20,680 nucleotides of DNA from JBMNNU01 sp050942695 (GTDB lineage Bacteria; Chloroflexota; UBA6077). The notes under the pieces were generated by a model. It ran no database searches. It worked only from the letters and a program-made list of their open reading frames with translations, and had not been told where the DNA came from. Below are positions 1 to 6,942 of this stretch, piece by piece. The position numbers and the translations under genes were made by a program. Location: positions 1 through 20,680 of the forward strand of contig JBMNNU010000019.1 in assembly GCA_050942695.1 (NCBI GenBank), in the 5' to 3' direction. Within the stretch, counting starts at the first letter, position 1; the number at the start of each line of letters is the position of its first letter.

Positions 1-14
1 GTCCGTCCCTCATA

Positions 15-37
15 CCCCTCTCCCTGTGGGGGAGGGG
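15..37. repeat. GC-rich hairpin, possible terminator or dispersed repeat
   Basis: An imperfect 10-bp stem (15-24 with 28-37, one G-T pair) closes a 3-nt loop and sits in a C/G-tract-rich stretch (1-90). It lies just past the stop of the minus-strand lipoprotein gene, so it could act as its terminator, although no T-run follows. Short GC-rich hairpins of this style are common as dispersed intergenic repeats in Chloroflexota genomes; that comparison is from memory. Confidence 0.45.
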
Positions 38-90
38 TTGGGGGTGGGGTCCGTCCCCCCCCGTCCCCGCGTCTCATTATCCCCCCATCC

Positions 91-1644
91 CTACCGCCAC
101 TCCCACTCTTCGGCGTTCCAGAAGAGGTTCGTGGGGGCTGGCCTAACCCCGTTGATTCCCGACTTGAAGGCGAAATAAGCTTTCGGGTAGTAAAGCGGTA
201 TCTGGGGCAACTCTTCCACCAGGACCTTCTGCACCTCGTAATAGATCTGCTTTCTCTTCTCAGTCTCTACTGTAGCCAGGCCTTGTGCTAGCAGGCTATC
301 AACAGTGGGATTGCTGTAATTGATGAAATTTTGCCCGTTTTTGATCGAGTTGGTATGGAACCGGCGAGAGATGTCCGGGTCGATCTGCACCGAAGTCTCT
401 AGCAGCACTACGTCGAAGTTGCCAGTGAGCACCTTCTGGGAGATGAAGCTATTCCGCTCCTGGGTGCTGGCCTTAACGTCGATCCCCAAATCGATCCAGT
501 ATTGGCTCACAGCCATCAGCACCTGCTCGCGAAGCTTGTGACCCGCATAGGTCATGAAGGTGAATTCGAACCGTTTCCCATCTTTGGCCAAGATACCATC
601 AGCACCCGGTTCCCAGCCAGCTTCGGCCAGCAGGGCTTTGGCTCGAGCGGGATCGTATTCGTAGGTAGGTACGTCCGGATTATATGCCCAACTTGTGGGT
701 AAGATATCCGAGGAGGCTCTCGTCGCAGCCCCCTGCATTATCCCGTCGATGATGGCTTGGGTATCGATGGCATGAGCAAGAGCCTGCCGGACTTTCAGAT
801 CCTGGAACAGCGGGTTCTTCAACTGAAAGCTGATCTGGTTGTGCCCCTCCAACGTCTCGTAAAGAACCATCTTATCGGAAGAGCGCAGCGCATCGGCATC
901 TTTAGGATTAACTATCAGTGCGCCGTCTACCTCGCCATTCAACGCCTGCAAAGCCAGCACACTGCTGTCGGGAACGACCTTCCACACCAGCTTATCTACC
1001 TTCGCTTTCGTACCAAAGTAGTCGGCGTTTCGCTTCAACACCAAGCTGTCACCCTGAGTCCAACTCTCGAGCATAAAGGGGCCGGTACCTACCGGTTTTT
1101 GATTGAATGCTGTCGTTGCGAGGTCCTGCCCCTCCAGTAGATGTTTAGGGGCTATGCCTAGCACCAGACGCGATAGAAACGGCGCATAGGGTTGGGAGAG
1201 GCGGAAGCGCACGGTATAGGGGTCTAAGATTTCAACCTGTTTAAGAGCAGCGTAGTCGGCCTTGGATACCGTGGGCTTCGAGTTAGGGTCGATCACTGTG
1301 TCGTAGGTGAACTTGACATCCTCAGCGGTGAATTCTCGGCCGTCGTGCCACTTCACCCCTTTCCGCAGGTGGAAAACCCACTCCTTGCCATCTGGGGAAA
1401 CGTCCCAACCGGTAGCCAGCTCACCCTGAAGCTGCATTTTGTCGTCGACAGCTACGAGTCCATCGAACAACATCTCAATACCAAACCTGGAAGACATATC
1501 CGGGGATGTAATGGGGTTGAGCGAATTTGGTTGGATGGTTGTGCCGTAAACGATGCTATTTGGACGCTGCTCGGGTTGCTGAGCGCAGCTACAGATAACG
1601 ATTGCTGACAACAACGCGGCCACGACGACGACGTACCTTGACAT
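91..1644 (-). CDS. ABC transporter substrate-binding lipoprotein, oligopeptide/dipeptide type (SBP_bac_5)
   Basis: Predicted 517-aa extracytoplasmic solute-binding protein of family 5 (DppA/OppA type), which captures peptides or similar solutes for an ABC importer. The ATG at 1644 is preferred over one 30 nt upstream because a purine-rich GGAAAGGAAG lies just before it and the product then begins with a lipoprotein signal: MSRY, a hydrophobic stretch, and a lipobox ending in Ser-Cys (Cys20). Family hallmarks follow: a region with YGTTIQPNSLNPI, then LATGWDVSPDGKEWVFHLRK and WHDGREFTAEDVKFTYD, and a C-terminal half with the usual EAGWEPGADGI motif. The length is normal for the family. No permease or ATPase genes are next to it in this window, so the substrate cannot be assigned. 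It has its own candidate -10 element and is separated from the hydrogenase operon by a strong hairpin. Confidence 0.93.
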   Translation of the reverse strand: MSRYVVVVAALLSAIVICSCAQQPEQRPNSIVYGTTIQPNSLNPITSPDMSSRFGIEMLFDGLVAVDDKMQLQGELATGWDVSPDGKEWVFHLRKGVKWHDGREFTAEDVKFTYDTVIDPNSKPTVSKADYAALKQVEILDPYTVRFRLSQPYAPFLSRLVLGIAPKHLLEGQDLATTAFNQKPVGTGPFMLESWTQGDSLVLKRNADYFGTKAKVDKLVWKVVPDSSVLALQALNGEVDGALIVNPKDADALRSSDKMVLYETLEGHNQISFQLKNPLFQDLKVRQALAHAIDTQAIIDGIMQGAATRASSDILPTSWAYNPDVPTYEYDPARAKALLAEAGWEPGADGILAKDGKRFEFTFMTYAGHKLREQVLMAVSQYWIDLGIDVKASTQERNSFISQKVLTGNFDVVLLETSVQIDPDISRRFHTNSIKNGQNFINYSNPTVDSLLAQGLATVETEKRKQIYYEVQKVLVEELPQIPLYYPKAYFAFKSGINGVRPAPTNLFWNAEEWEWR

Positions 1645-1685
1645 AATTGTCTTCCTTTCCCGATAGAGCACCATGGCTATTTCCC

Positions 1686-1691
1686 ATTATA
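1686..1691 (-). promoter_or_regulatory. Candidate -10 box for the lipoprotein gene
   Basis: A perfect TATAAT lies about 42 nt upstream of the chosen ATG at 1644. No convincing -35 hexamer is found 16-18 bp upstream, where the strong hairpin sits, so this is a weak promoter call supported mainly by the exact -10 and its spacing. Confidence 0.35.
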
Positions 1692-1700
1692 CAGATGCCA

Positions 1701-1730
1701 AGAGTCGAGGGTGGAATCACCCTCGACTCT
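1701..1730. terminator. Perfect 13-bp hairpin downstream of hydrogenase operon 1
   Basis: The arms 1701-1713 and 1718-1730 are exact reverse complements with a 4-nt loop. The hairpin lies 53 nt beyond the stop of hydA1. Neither strand has a proper T-run after it, so it is either a terminator without a U-tract, an mRNA 3'-end stabiliser or a repeat element. Confidence 0.5.
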
Positions 1731-1783
1731 TTCCTGCTGAAGATCGTCTTTTCCTCGAAAAGGGAATTGTTACGCCCTCTCCC

Positions 1784-3817
1784 CTACCTAGAGCTTCGAA
1801 TTTTCACCTTACCCTTGTCGGCTTTACGTACGGCATCCAACAGCATGTGAGGCACGTCCTCCGGGGTCACACCAAAGTACTCTTTCCCGTTGATGGTAAC
1901 CCCTGGCCCCCTGTCGCACTGCTCAAGGCAGAAGACCGCCCGCAGGTCCACCTGGTTTTCCAAACCACGCGCATCGATCTCTTCAGCGAAACGTCTGAGT
2001 AGATGGCGTGATCCCTTGTGGAAGCAGTTTGAGCCTACGCACACCTTGACCTCGGTTGCAGCCCCAGCTACCTTGGGAAAATCGTTGTAGCCGTTGCCGC
2101 CAATGCGGCGCCTGTGCCCGTAGTGGGTATGAAGCGTCTCGTGGGCGATGTGGCTGTTAGGTTTTTCTAACCAGCGCCGGTACAGCTCACCCATCAACGG
2201 GTTCTCCTGCGCAAGCCGGATCTGCTGTCTCTTGTCGGCATTGCGGAGTCCCTTGGTCCTCGCCAACCGCTGCTCGGTCTCGTTGGGAGTAGGTTGTCCG
2301 CCTCCTCCTGCGCAACCGCCCGGACAGGACATCACCTCTACGATATCGTAGGCTACGACGCCTTTGTCCATCGCGGCGAGCAGGTCGCGAGCTGCTCCCA
2401 AACCGCTGACCACAGCCAGGCGCACCGCGTGGCCTGCAACATCCAGAGTGGCGGCTCGGACCCCAGGCAGCCCCTCCACCGGCTGCAGCTCTGCTTCCAT
2501 AACCCGCTCTTTGGTCAGGATGGCGTGAGCCTCCCTGACGACTGCGGTAGCCACACCGCCGGTGTAACCGTAGATAACGCCGGCACCAGTGGAAAATCCG
2601 AACGGAGAGTCGAAGGCTTCCTCCTCCAGATTCTCGAAGAGCACGCCAGCCGCCTTGATCATTCGAGCGAGTTCCTGGGTAGTTATTACCGCATCGACGT
2701 CGCGAACGCCATCCTTTGAGAACTCCGGCCGCTGGGCCTCGAACTTCTTTGCGGTGCAGGGCATGACCGAGACCACGTACATGTCGGCTGGATCTATGCC
2801 TCGGTCCTTGGCGTAGAACCGCTTCAAGAGTGACCCGAACATCTGCTGCGGTGACCGGCAGGAGGACAGATGCTCCGCCTTTTCTGGATAGTACTGCTCT
2901 ACACACATCACCCACGCCGGACAGCACGAGGTGAACTGGGGAAGCCTCTTGCCGGTGAGAAGCCTATCGATGAACTCGTTGGTCTCCTCGATTGTCGTCA
3001 GGTCGGCTGTGAAGCAGGTATCGAACACCTGGTCAAAGCCGAGCCTCTTCAACGCCGCGACTATCTTCCCGGTGGTGATCTCACCGGGATCCATATCGAA
3101 CTCCTCGCCGACGGCAACCCGTACGGCAGGAGCTATCTGCACGACAACGTGCTTCTTCGGATCGCGCAGCGCCGCCCAAACCTGCTCGGTTTCGGATCTG
3201 ATAGCCAGCGCCCCGGTCGGGCAGATCGCCACGCACTGTCCGCAGTTCACGCAGTTAACGTCGGCCATCTGGCGGCCATAAGCCGGGGTTACCTTTACCT
3301 GGGCACCTCGATAAGCAAAGTCGATAGCCCCGGTCCCCTGCCTCTCGAAGCATACGCGGACGCAGTCGCCGCACAGTATGCACTTGTTCTCGTCCCGAAC
3401 GATAGAGGGGCTGGAGGTGTCTACCGGAGCCAGTTTCTCCCGCCTGGGGAATCGCACCTTGTCGACACCGAACCGTGCGCACAGCTCCTGGAGCTTGCAG
3501 CGGCCGTTCTTCACGCAGGTGGTACAATCGCGATCGTGGTTCGCCAGCAATAGCTCCAGCATCATCCGGCGAATGCGCATCAGCCTGGGTGTGTTGGTCT
3601 TGATCTCCATGCCGTCTGCCGGAGGGGTAGAGCAGGAGCCTATGATCGCGCCCCTTCCGTCTTCCACCACGCACATGCGGCAGGCGCCGTAGATGCTCAG
3701 CTCGGAGTGGTAGCAGAAGGTCGGCAAGTCGATGCCGGCCTCGCGCACCATCTCCAGCAGGTTTCGCTGGCCGTTTATCGGCATTTTTATGCCGTCAATT
3801 GTCACAAAACCCGACAT
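1784..3817 (-). CDS. hydA: [FeFe] hydrogenase catalytic subunit HydA, with C-terminal thioredoxin-like [2Fe-2S] domain
   Basis: 677-aa H2-activating subunit of a soluble, NAD-linked, probably bifurcating HydABC complex. Domains in order: N-terminal [2Fe-2S] ferredoxin fold (C35, C46, C49, C62); His-Cys3 [4Fe-4S] site (H94, C98, C101, C107); two [4Fe-4S] ferredoxin motifs (C146/149/152/156 and C189/192/195/199); H-cluster domain. The three H-cluster signatures are intact: TSCCPAW (296-302), MPCTAKKFE (from 352) and EVMSCPGGCAGGGGQP (from 494). This predicts C299, C354, C498 and C502 as cubane ligands and C298 as proton relay. A C-terminal thioredoxin-like [2Fe-2S] domain follows (C593, C598, C630, C634), an extension also known in the Thermotoga-type HydA. 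The gene starts 3 nt after the hydB stop, with a GGAGAGG ribosome site, so the two are co-transcribed. Maturation genes hydEFG are not in the window. Confidence 0.96.
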   Translation of the reverse strand: MSGFVTIDGIKMPINGQRNLLEMVREAGIDLPTFCYHSELSIYGACRMCVVEDGRGAIIGSCSTPPADGMEIKTNTPRLMRIRRMMLELLLANHDRDCTTCVKNGRCKLQELCARFGVDKVRFPRREKLAPVDTSSPSIVRDENKCILCGDCVRVCFERQGTGAIDFAYRGAQVKVTPAYGRQMADVNCVNCGQCVAICPTGALAIRSETEQVWAALRDPKKHVVVQIAPAVRVAVGEEFDMDPGEITTGKIVAALKRLGFDQVFDTCFTADLTTIEETNEFIDRLLTGKRLPQFTSCCPAWVMCVEQYYPEKAEHLSSCRSPQQMFGSLLKRFYAKDRGIDPADMYVVSVMPCTAKKFEAQRPEFSKDGVRDVDAVITTQELARMIKAAGVLFENLEEEAFDSPFGFSTGAGVIYGYTGGVATAVVREAHAILTKERVMEAELQPVEGLPGVRAATLDVAGHAVRLAVVSGLGAARDLLAAMDKGVVAYDIVEVMSCPGGCAGGGGQPTPNETEQRLARTKGLRNADKRQQIRLAQENPLMGELYRRWLEKPNSHIAHETLHTHYGHRRRIGGNGYNDFPKVAGAATEVKVCVGSNCFHKGSRHLLRRFAEEIDARGLENQVDLRAVFCLEQCDRGPGVTINGKEYFGVTPEDVPHMLLDAVRKADKGKVKIRSSR

Positions 3818-3820
3818 CTC

Positions 3821-5701
3821 TTACCTCTCCTCGATGGCATCGAATCGGCAGGTCTCGATACATGCGCCGCACGCGATGCACTTTTCTTGGTCTATGACGA
3901 AGGGCTGTCGCACCTGGCCCGAAATAGCTCCAACGGGGCAGACCGTCGCGCATCGATGGCACCCGCGGCACTTCTCTTCGATCACGTAGTACTCTTTGTA
4001 GGCGCGACAGGTACGAGCCGGGCACTTGCGGTCGCGCACGTGGGCTATGTACTCGTCTCTGAAGTAGCGGAGCGTGGTGAGGACCGGGTTGGCAGCAGTC
4101 TTTCCAAGGCCGCACAGCGAGGCATCCTTTACTACAGAGGCTACCTCCTCCAGCAGGGCGATGTCCTCCATGGTGCCCTTGCCGTCGACGATCTTTTGTA
4201 GGAGATAGAGCATCTGCTTGGTGCCCTCGCGGCATGCGACGCACTTCCCGCACGATTCGCTTTGTATGAACTGCATGAAGAAGCGGGCTACCTCGACTAT
4301 GCAGTTGTCCTCGTCGATCACCACTAAGCCACCGGAGCCGACCATGGCGCCTACGGACTGCAGGGAGTCGAAGTCCAGGCCCATGTCCAGGTGGTCCACT
4401 GTCAGGCAGCCGCCCGAGGGGCCGCCGATCTGGACGGCTTTGAACTGTTTGCCGTTCGGCACCCCGCCTCCGATGTCGAACACCATGTCGCGGAGGGTGA
4501 TCCCCATAGGCACCTCCACCAGGCCGGTGTTAGTGATCTTGCCGGTCAGCGCGAAGGTTTTGGTGCCGGGGCTGTTGGGGGTTCCTGTGCTTCGGAACCA
4601 GTCGGCGCCCTTTAAGATGATGTTGGGAACGTGAGCCAGCGTCTCGACGTTGTTGATCGTAGTCGGCTGGCCGTATAGGCCGCTGGCGGCCGGGAAGGGT
4701 GGCTTGGGGCGAGGCATTCCGCGCTTACCCTCCACCGATGCCATAAGCGCGGTTTCCTCACCACATACGAAAGCGCCCGCACCCTCCTTCAATTTCACGT
4801 GGAAGGAAAAGCCGGTGCCCAAGATGTTGTCGCCTAGGAGCCCGACCGACTCGGCATCTGCGATAGCTTTGCGAAGCCTCCGCACGGCCAGGGGGTACTC
4901 AGCCCTGACGTAGAAGATCCCTTCGGTGGCTCCCTGGGCATACCCGGCGATGATGAGCCCCTCTAGCACCCTGTGGGGGTCGCCCTCCATGAGGCTCCCG
5001 TTCATGAAGGCGCCGGGGTCCCCCTCGTCGCCGTTACAGATGACGAACTTGATCTTGGCCGGGTTGCTCTGAACGAACTGCCACTTCTTGCCGGTGGGAA
5101 AACCTGCACCTCCCCTTCCCCGAAGACCGGACCGCAGCACCTCCTCGCACACCTGGGCGGGAGTCATCTCACCAAGGGCTTTCGCCAGCGCTTGGTAACC
5201 ACCGACTGCGATGTACTCCTCGATGCTTTCCGGATCGATCAAACCGCAGTTGGCCAGGACCAGGCGCTTCTGTTTGCGATAGAATGGTGCTTGATCGGTG
5301 CTCTTATATGGCTCGCCAGTGTGCGGGTCTCGGTAGAGCAGCCGCTCAACTATTCGCCCCTCGACGGTGGCCTGATAGATCTCAGCGGCATCTTCAGGGG
5401 TAACCTGCGTGTATACGGTGCCTACTGGCTCTATCTGCACCAACGGCCCCGGCGCACAGAGTCCCTGGCACCCCGTCTTGGAGATTACAGCTCCCTTGCA
5501 CTGGCATTCGTGTTCTCTCAACTGGATGGACACTTCTTGCTGGGATTCGACCGCGATGCGACACAACTCGTCGTAAACCGCCAGCGAACCGCTGGCTACA
5601 CACCCAGTGCCGGCACAGACCAGGATCCTGGGGCGGTCCGTAGGATACAGTTGGACACACCGGTCTCGTTCCTGCTTCAGCTCTTCGATGGTGGCTATCA
5701 T
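3821..5701 (-). CDS. hydB: Bifurcating-type hydrogenase subunit HydB (NuoF-like, NAD/FMN)
   Basis: 626-aa flavoprotein subunit that passes electrons between NAD(H) and the Fe-S chain of HydA. Seen in order: thioredoxin-like [2Fe-2S] domain (C29, C34, C78, C82); NuoF-type FMN/NADH-binding core with GLRGRGGAGFPTGKKW (193-208) and the GEETALMASVEGKRG stretch; SLBB region; the NuoF [4Fe-4S] motif SCGKCVACREG plus a later Cys in SLCGLG; and a C-terminal pair of ferredoxin motifs (C578/581/584/588 and C608/611/614/618). This N- and C-terminal Fe-S extension of NuoF is the known layout of HydB in trimeric NAD-linked hydrogenases. Its ATG overlaps the hydC stop in an ATGA, so translation is probably coupled. 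A GGGGGAG ribosome site precedes it. Confidence 0.96.
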   Translation of the reverse strand: MIATIEELKQERDRCVQLYPTDRPRILVCAGTGCVASGSLAVYDELCRIAVESQQEVSIQLREHECQCKGAVISKTGCQGLCAPGPLVQIEPVGTVYTQVTPEDAAEIYQATVEGRIVERLLYRDPHTGEPYKSTDQAPFYRKQKRLVLANCGLIDPESIEEYIAVGGYQALAKALGEMTPAQVCEEVLRSGLRGRGGAGFPTGKKWQFVQSNPAKIKFVICNGDEGDPGAFMNGSLMEGDPHRVLEGLIIAGYAQGATEGIFYVRAEYPLAVRRLRKAIADAESVGLLGDNILGTGFSFHVKLKEGAGAFVCGEETALMASVEGKRGMPRPKPPFPAASGLYGQPTTINNVETLAHVPNIILKGADWFRSTGTPNSPGTKTFALTGKITNTGLVEVPMGITLRDMVFDIGGGVPNGKQFKAVQIGGPSGGCLTVDHLDMGLDFDSLQSVGAMVGSGGLVVIDEDNCIVEVARFFMQFIQSESCGKCVACREGTKQMLYLLQKIVDGKGTMEDIALLEEVASVVKDASLCGLGKTAANPVLTTLRYFRDEYIAHVRDRKCPARTCRAYKEYYVIEEKCRGCHRCATVCPVGAISGQVRQPFVIDQEKCIACGACIETCRFDAIEER

Positions 5702-6315
5702 TGGGCTCCCCCTTTACTCGAGACGACGGCGTCCTCGGTTGATGTCTCACCATCCCCGTTTTCACCCTGATCACCCAACTCCCTCTCTAAGAGAGTGTCG
5801 ATAATCACTCCGGCCGCCTCGGGGGTGAGCTTAGGGTGAACCTGATCATTGATAACCATTGCAGGCGCGATGCTGCACGCGCCCAGACACCGTACGACCT
5901 CCACTGTAAACAGACGGTCGGCTGTGGTTTGCTTGTTGTCCGCCAGCTTTAGCTTCTTGCGAATAGCGCGATAGATAGCCTCGGAGTTCTTCACGTGGCA
6001 GGCCGTGCCGTCGCAGACCTTAACCACGTACTTGCCCTTGGGCTCTAAGGAGAACTGGGCGTAGAATGTGGCCACTCCAAAGACGGTTGCGGGTTTCATC
6101 CGTAGTGCGATGGCCACGTAGGTGAGAAGCTCCTCCGGAAGGTAATGGTATACCCCCTGGATGTCCTGCAGCACCCCGATTAGCTCGGCTCTGTCGTATC
6201 CGCGCTTAGCCAGGATGCTGTCAACGACTACGTAGCGATTGGCGGATTCGCCGTTGGAAGGCTTAGCCGGCGGTTCTGTGGCATGGCCTCCTTTTGCCAG
6301 ATCTGCCTGCGTCAT
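5698..6315 (-). CDS. hydC: Hydrogenase subunit HydC (NuoE-like, thioredoxin-like [2Fe-2S])
   Basis: 205-aa NuoE-family subunit carrying one [2Fe-2S] cluster between HydB and HydA. Ligands are visible as C101, C106, C143 and C147 (motifs VCDGTACH and RCLGAC). The helical N-terminal half with GVYHYLPEELLTYVA and FGVATFYAQF is typical. The ATG at 6315 is chosen because GGGAG lies 10 nt upstream; an earlier ATG at 6381 would add 22 residues without a good ribosome site. The C-terminal tail (about 25 residues, rich in Gly, Glu and Ser) is longer than usual and probably disordered. It is the first gene of operon 1 and overlaps hydB by 4 nt. Confidence 0.95.
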   Translation of the reverse strand: MTQADLAKGGHATEPPAKPSNGESANRYVVVDSILAKRGYDRAELIGVLQDIQGVYHYLPEELLTYVAIALRMKPATVFGVATFYAQFSLEPKGKYVVKVCDGTACHVKNSEAIYRAIRKKLKLADNKQTTADRLFTVEVVRCLGACSIAPAMVINDQVHPKLTPEAAGVIIDTLLERELGDQGENGDGETSTEDAVVSSKGGAQ

Positions 6316-6575
6316 TACGGCACGTCTCCCTTTCTTTACATTTTTCTCGGGAAAGTCTGCTAGCCCATCCTTTAACAACAACGGTTAGAAGCGAGCAACG
6401 AGTAGCGAGAGAGAATATCCGAAGAGTCTACTGTAGCGGCACAACTTCGCTGCTTGCCTCTTTGCTGTTATCGGATAGGTTCAAGGAACGCGGGTGCCGA
6501 CATGACACCGATCTGGAGCTTAAACCCCGCTCCACACTGGCTTTCATACACCGAAGACCCCGCAGCGACGAAAGA

Positions 6576-6593
6576 TTGTGCAAATTGGCACAA
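6576..6593. promoter_or_regulatory. Rex-like operator palindrome, TTGTGC-N6-GCACAA
   Basis: An 18-bp inverted repeat with perfect 6-bp arms (7 bp if the flanking A/T pair is counted) matches the general Rex-box form TTGTGnn-N4-nnCACAA. Rex is the NADH/NAD+-sensing repressor that controls hydrogenase and fermentation genes in several phyla. Position about 260 nt upstream of hydC, overlapping a TATATT on the minus strand, fits repression of operon 1. No rex gene is in the window; the assignment is by motif only. Confidence 0.5.
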
Positions 6594-6611
6594 TATAGAG
6601 TAACAATTTGA

Positions 6612-6650
6612 CTCTAGCACTCCGCCCAGCTTCGGATACGGGTGCTAGAG
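6612..6650. other. Long hairpin in the operon 1 leader
   Basis: The arms CTCTAGCAC (6612-6620) and GTGCTAGAG (6642-6650) are perfectly complementary, and an inner TCCG/CGGA pair extends the structure. It lies between the predicted promoter and hydC. No U-run follows on the minus strand, so it is not a standard terminator; it may be a leader RNA element or mark the end of operon 2 transcripts. Confidence 0.5.
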
Positions 6651-6690
6651 CCTCTCGTCGGCTCCGGGCTATTTATCTACACCCATCTTG

Positions 6691-6704
6691 GTGAAGAATT
6701 TCAC
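6691..6704. promoter_or_regulatory. Palindrome GTGAA-N4-TTCAC over the predicted operon 1 start site
   Basis: This matches the inner core of the Rex consensus (GTGAA-N4-TTCAC) exactly but lacks the outer TT/AA. It starts 4 nt downstream of the -10 box and covers the predicted transcription start, a classical repressor position. Confidence 0.45.
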
Positions 6705-6708
6705 GGAT

Positions 6709-6737
6709 AGTATACGTCGATAGCGTCATATCGTCAA
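6709..6737 (-). promoter_or_regulatory. Sigma70-type promoter for hydCBA operon 1
   Basis: TTGACG (6732-6737) and TATACT (6709-6714) each match 5 of 6 consensus bases and are separated by exactly 17 bp. The predicted start is near 6702, giving a leader of about 385 nt before hydC. The palindrome at 6691-6704 covers the start. Confidence 0.6.
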
Positions 6738-6909
6738 CTATTTTCAGGGATAAGTTTTTCAAGATCCCATTTGGGCCGATCAGTCAGCCTCTCGACAGCG
6801 AGGTTCCTGGACGGCTTGCTGGCGAGGGCAATAATCGAGTATAGAGACGAGAGCTTGCGGTAGCCGTCTTACCTCGTGGCGTTAAGGGGGACGGGGTGCC
6901 GGGGAATAC

Positions 6910-6933
6910 GGGGCCGGCAGAGCCGCCGGCCCC
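6910..6933. terminator. GC-rich hairpin just past the end of operon 2
   Basis: A perfect 9-bp stem (6910-6918 with 6925-6933) and 6-nt loop start 10 nt after the stop of the second hydA. No T-run follows, so it may terminate inefficiently, protect the mRNA 3' end, or be a dispersed intergenic repeat. Confidence 0.5.
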
Positions 6934-6942
6934 TACGACATC

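Larger units (their letters stand above)
6316..6942. other. 627-bp non-coding stretch between the two hydrogenase operons
   Basis: No credible gene is seen here; the short open frames lack ribosome sites and recognisable sequence. Reading in the transcription direction (minus strand), it holds a GC-rich hairpin just past the end of operon 2 (6910-6933), a promoter (6709-6737), a palindrome over the predicted start site (6691-6704), a long hairpin (6612-6650), a second palindrome (6576-6593), and then about 260 nt of leader before hydC. If the promoter is right, the operon 1 leader is about 385 nt long. Confidence 0.7.

Noticed and set aside
2187..2927. 246-aa minus-strand open frame inside hydA1
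   Set aside because: It is a shadow of hydA in another frame: Arg/Gly-rich low-quality composition and no family resemblance, while the main frame has all H-cluster motifs.
6294..6611. 105-aa plus-strand open frame in the non-coding stretch
   Set aside because: No ribosome site or recognisable motif, and it covers the predicted minus-strand leader and operators.
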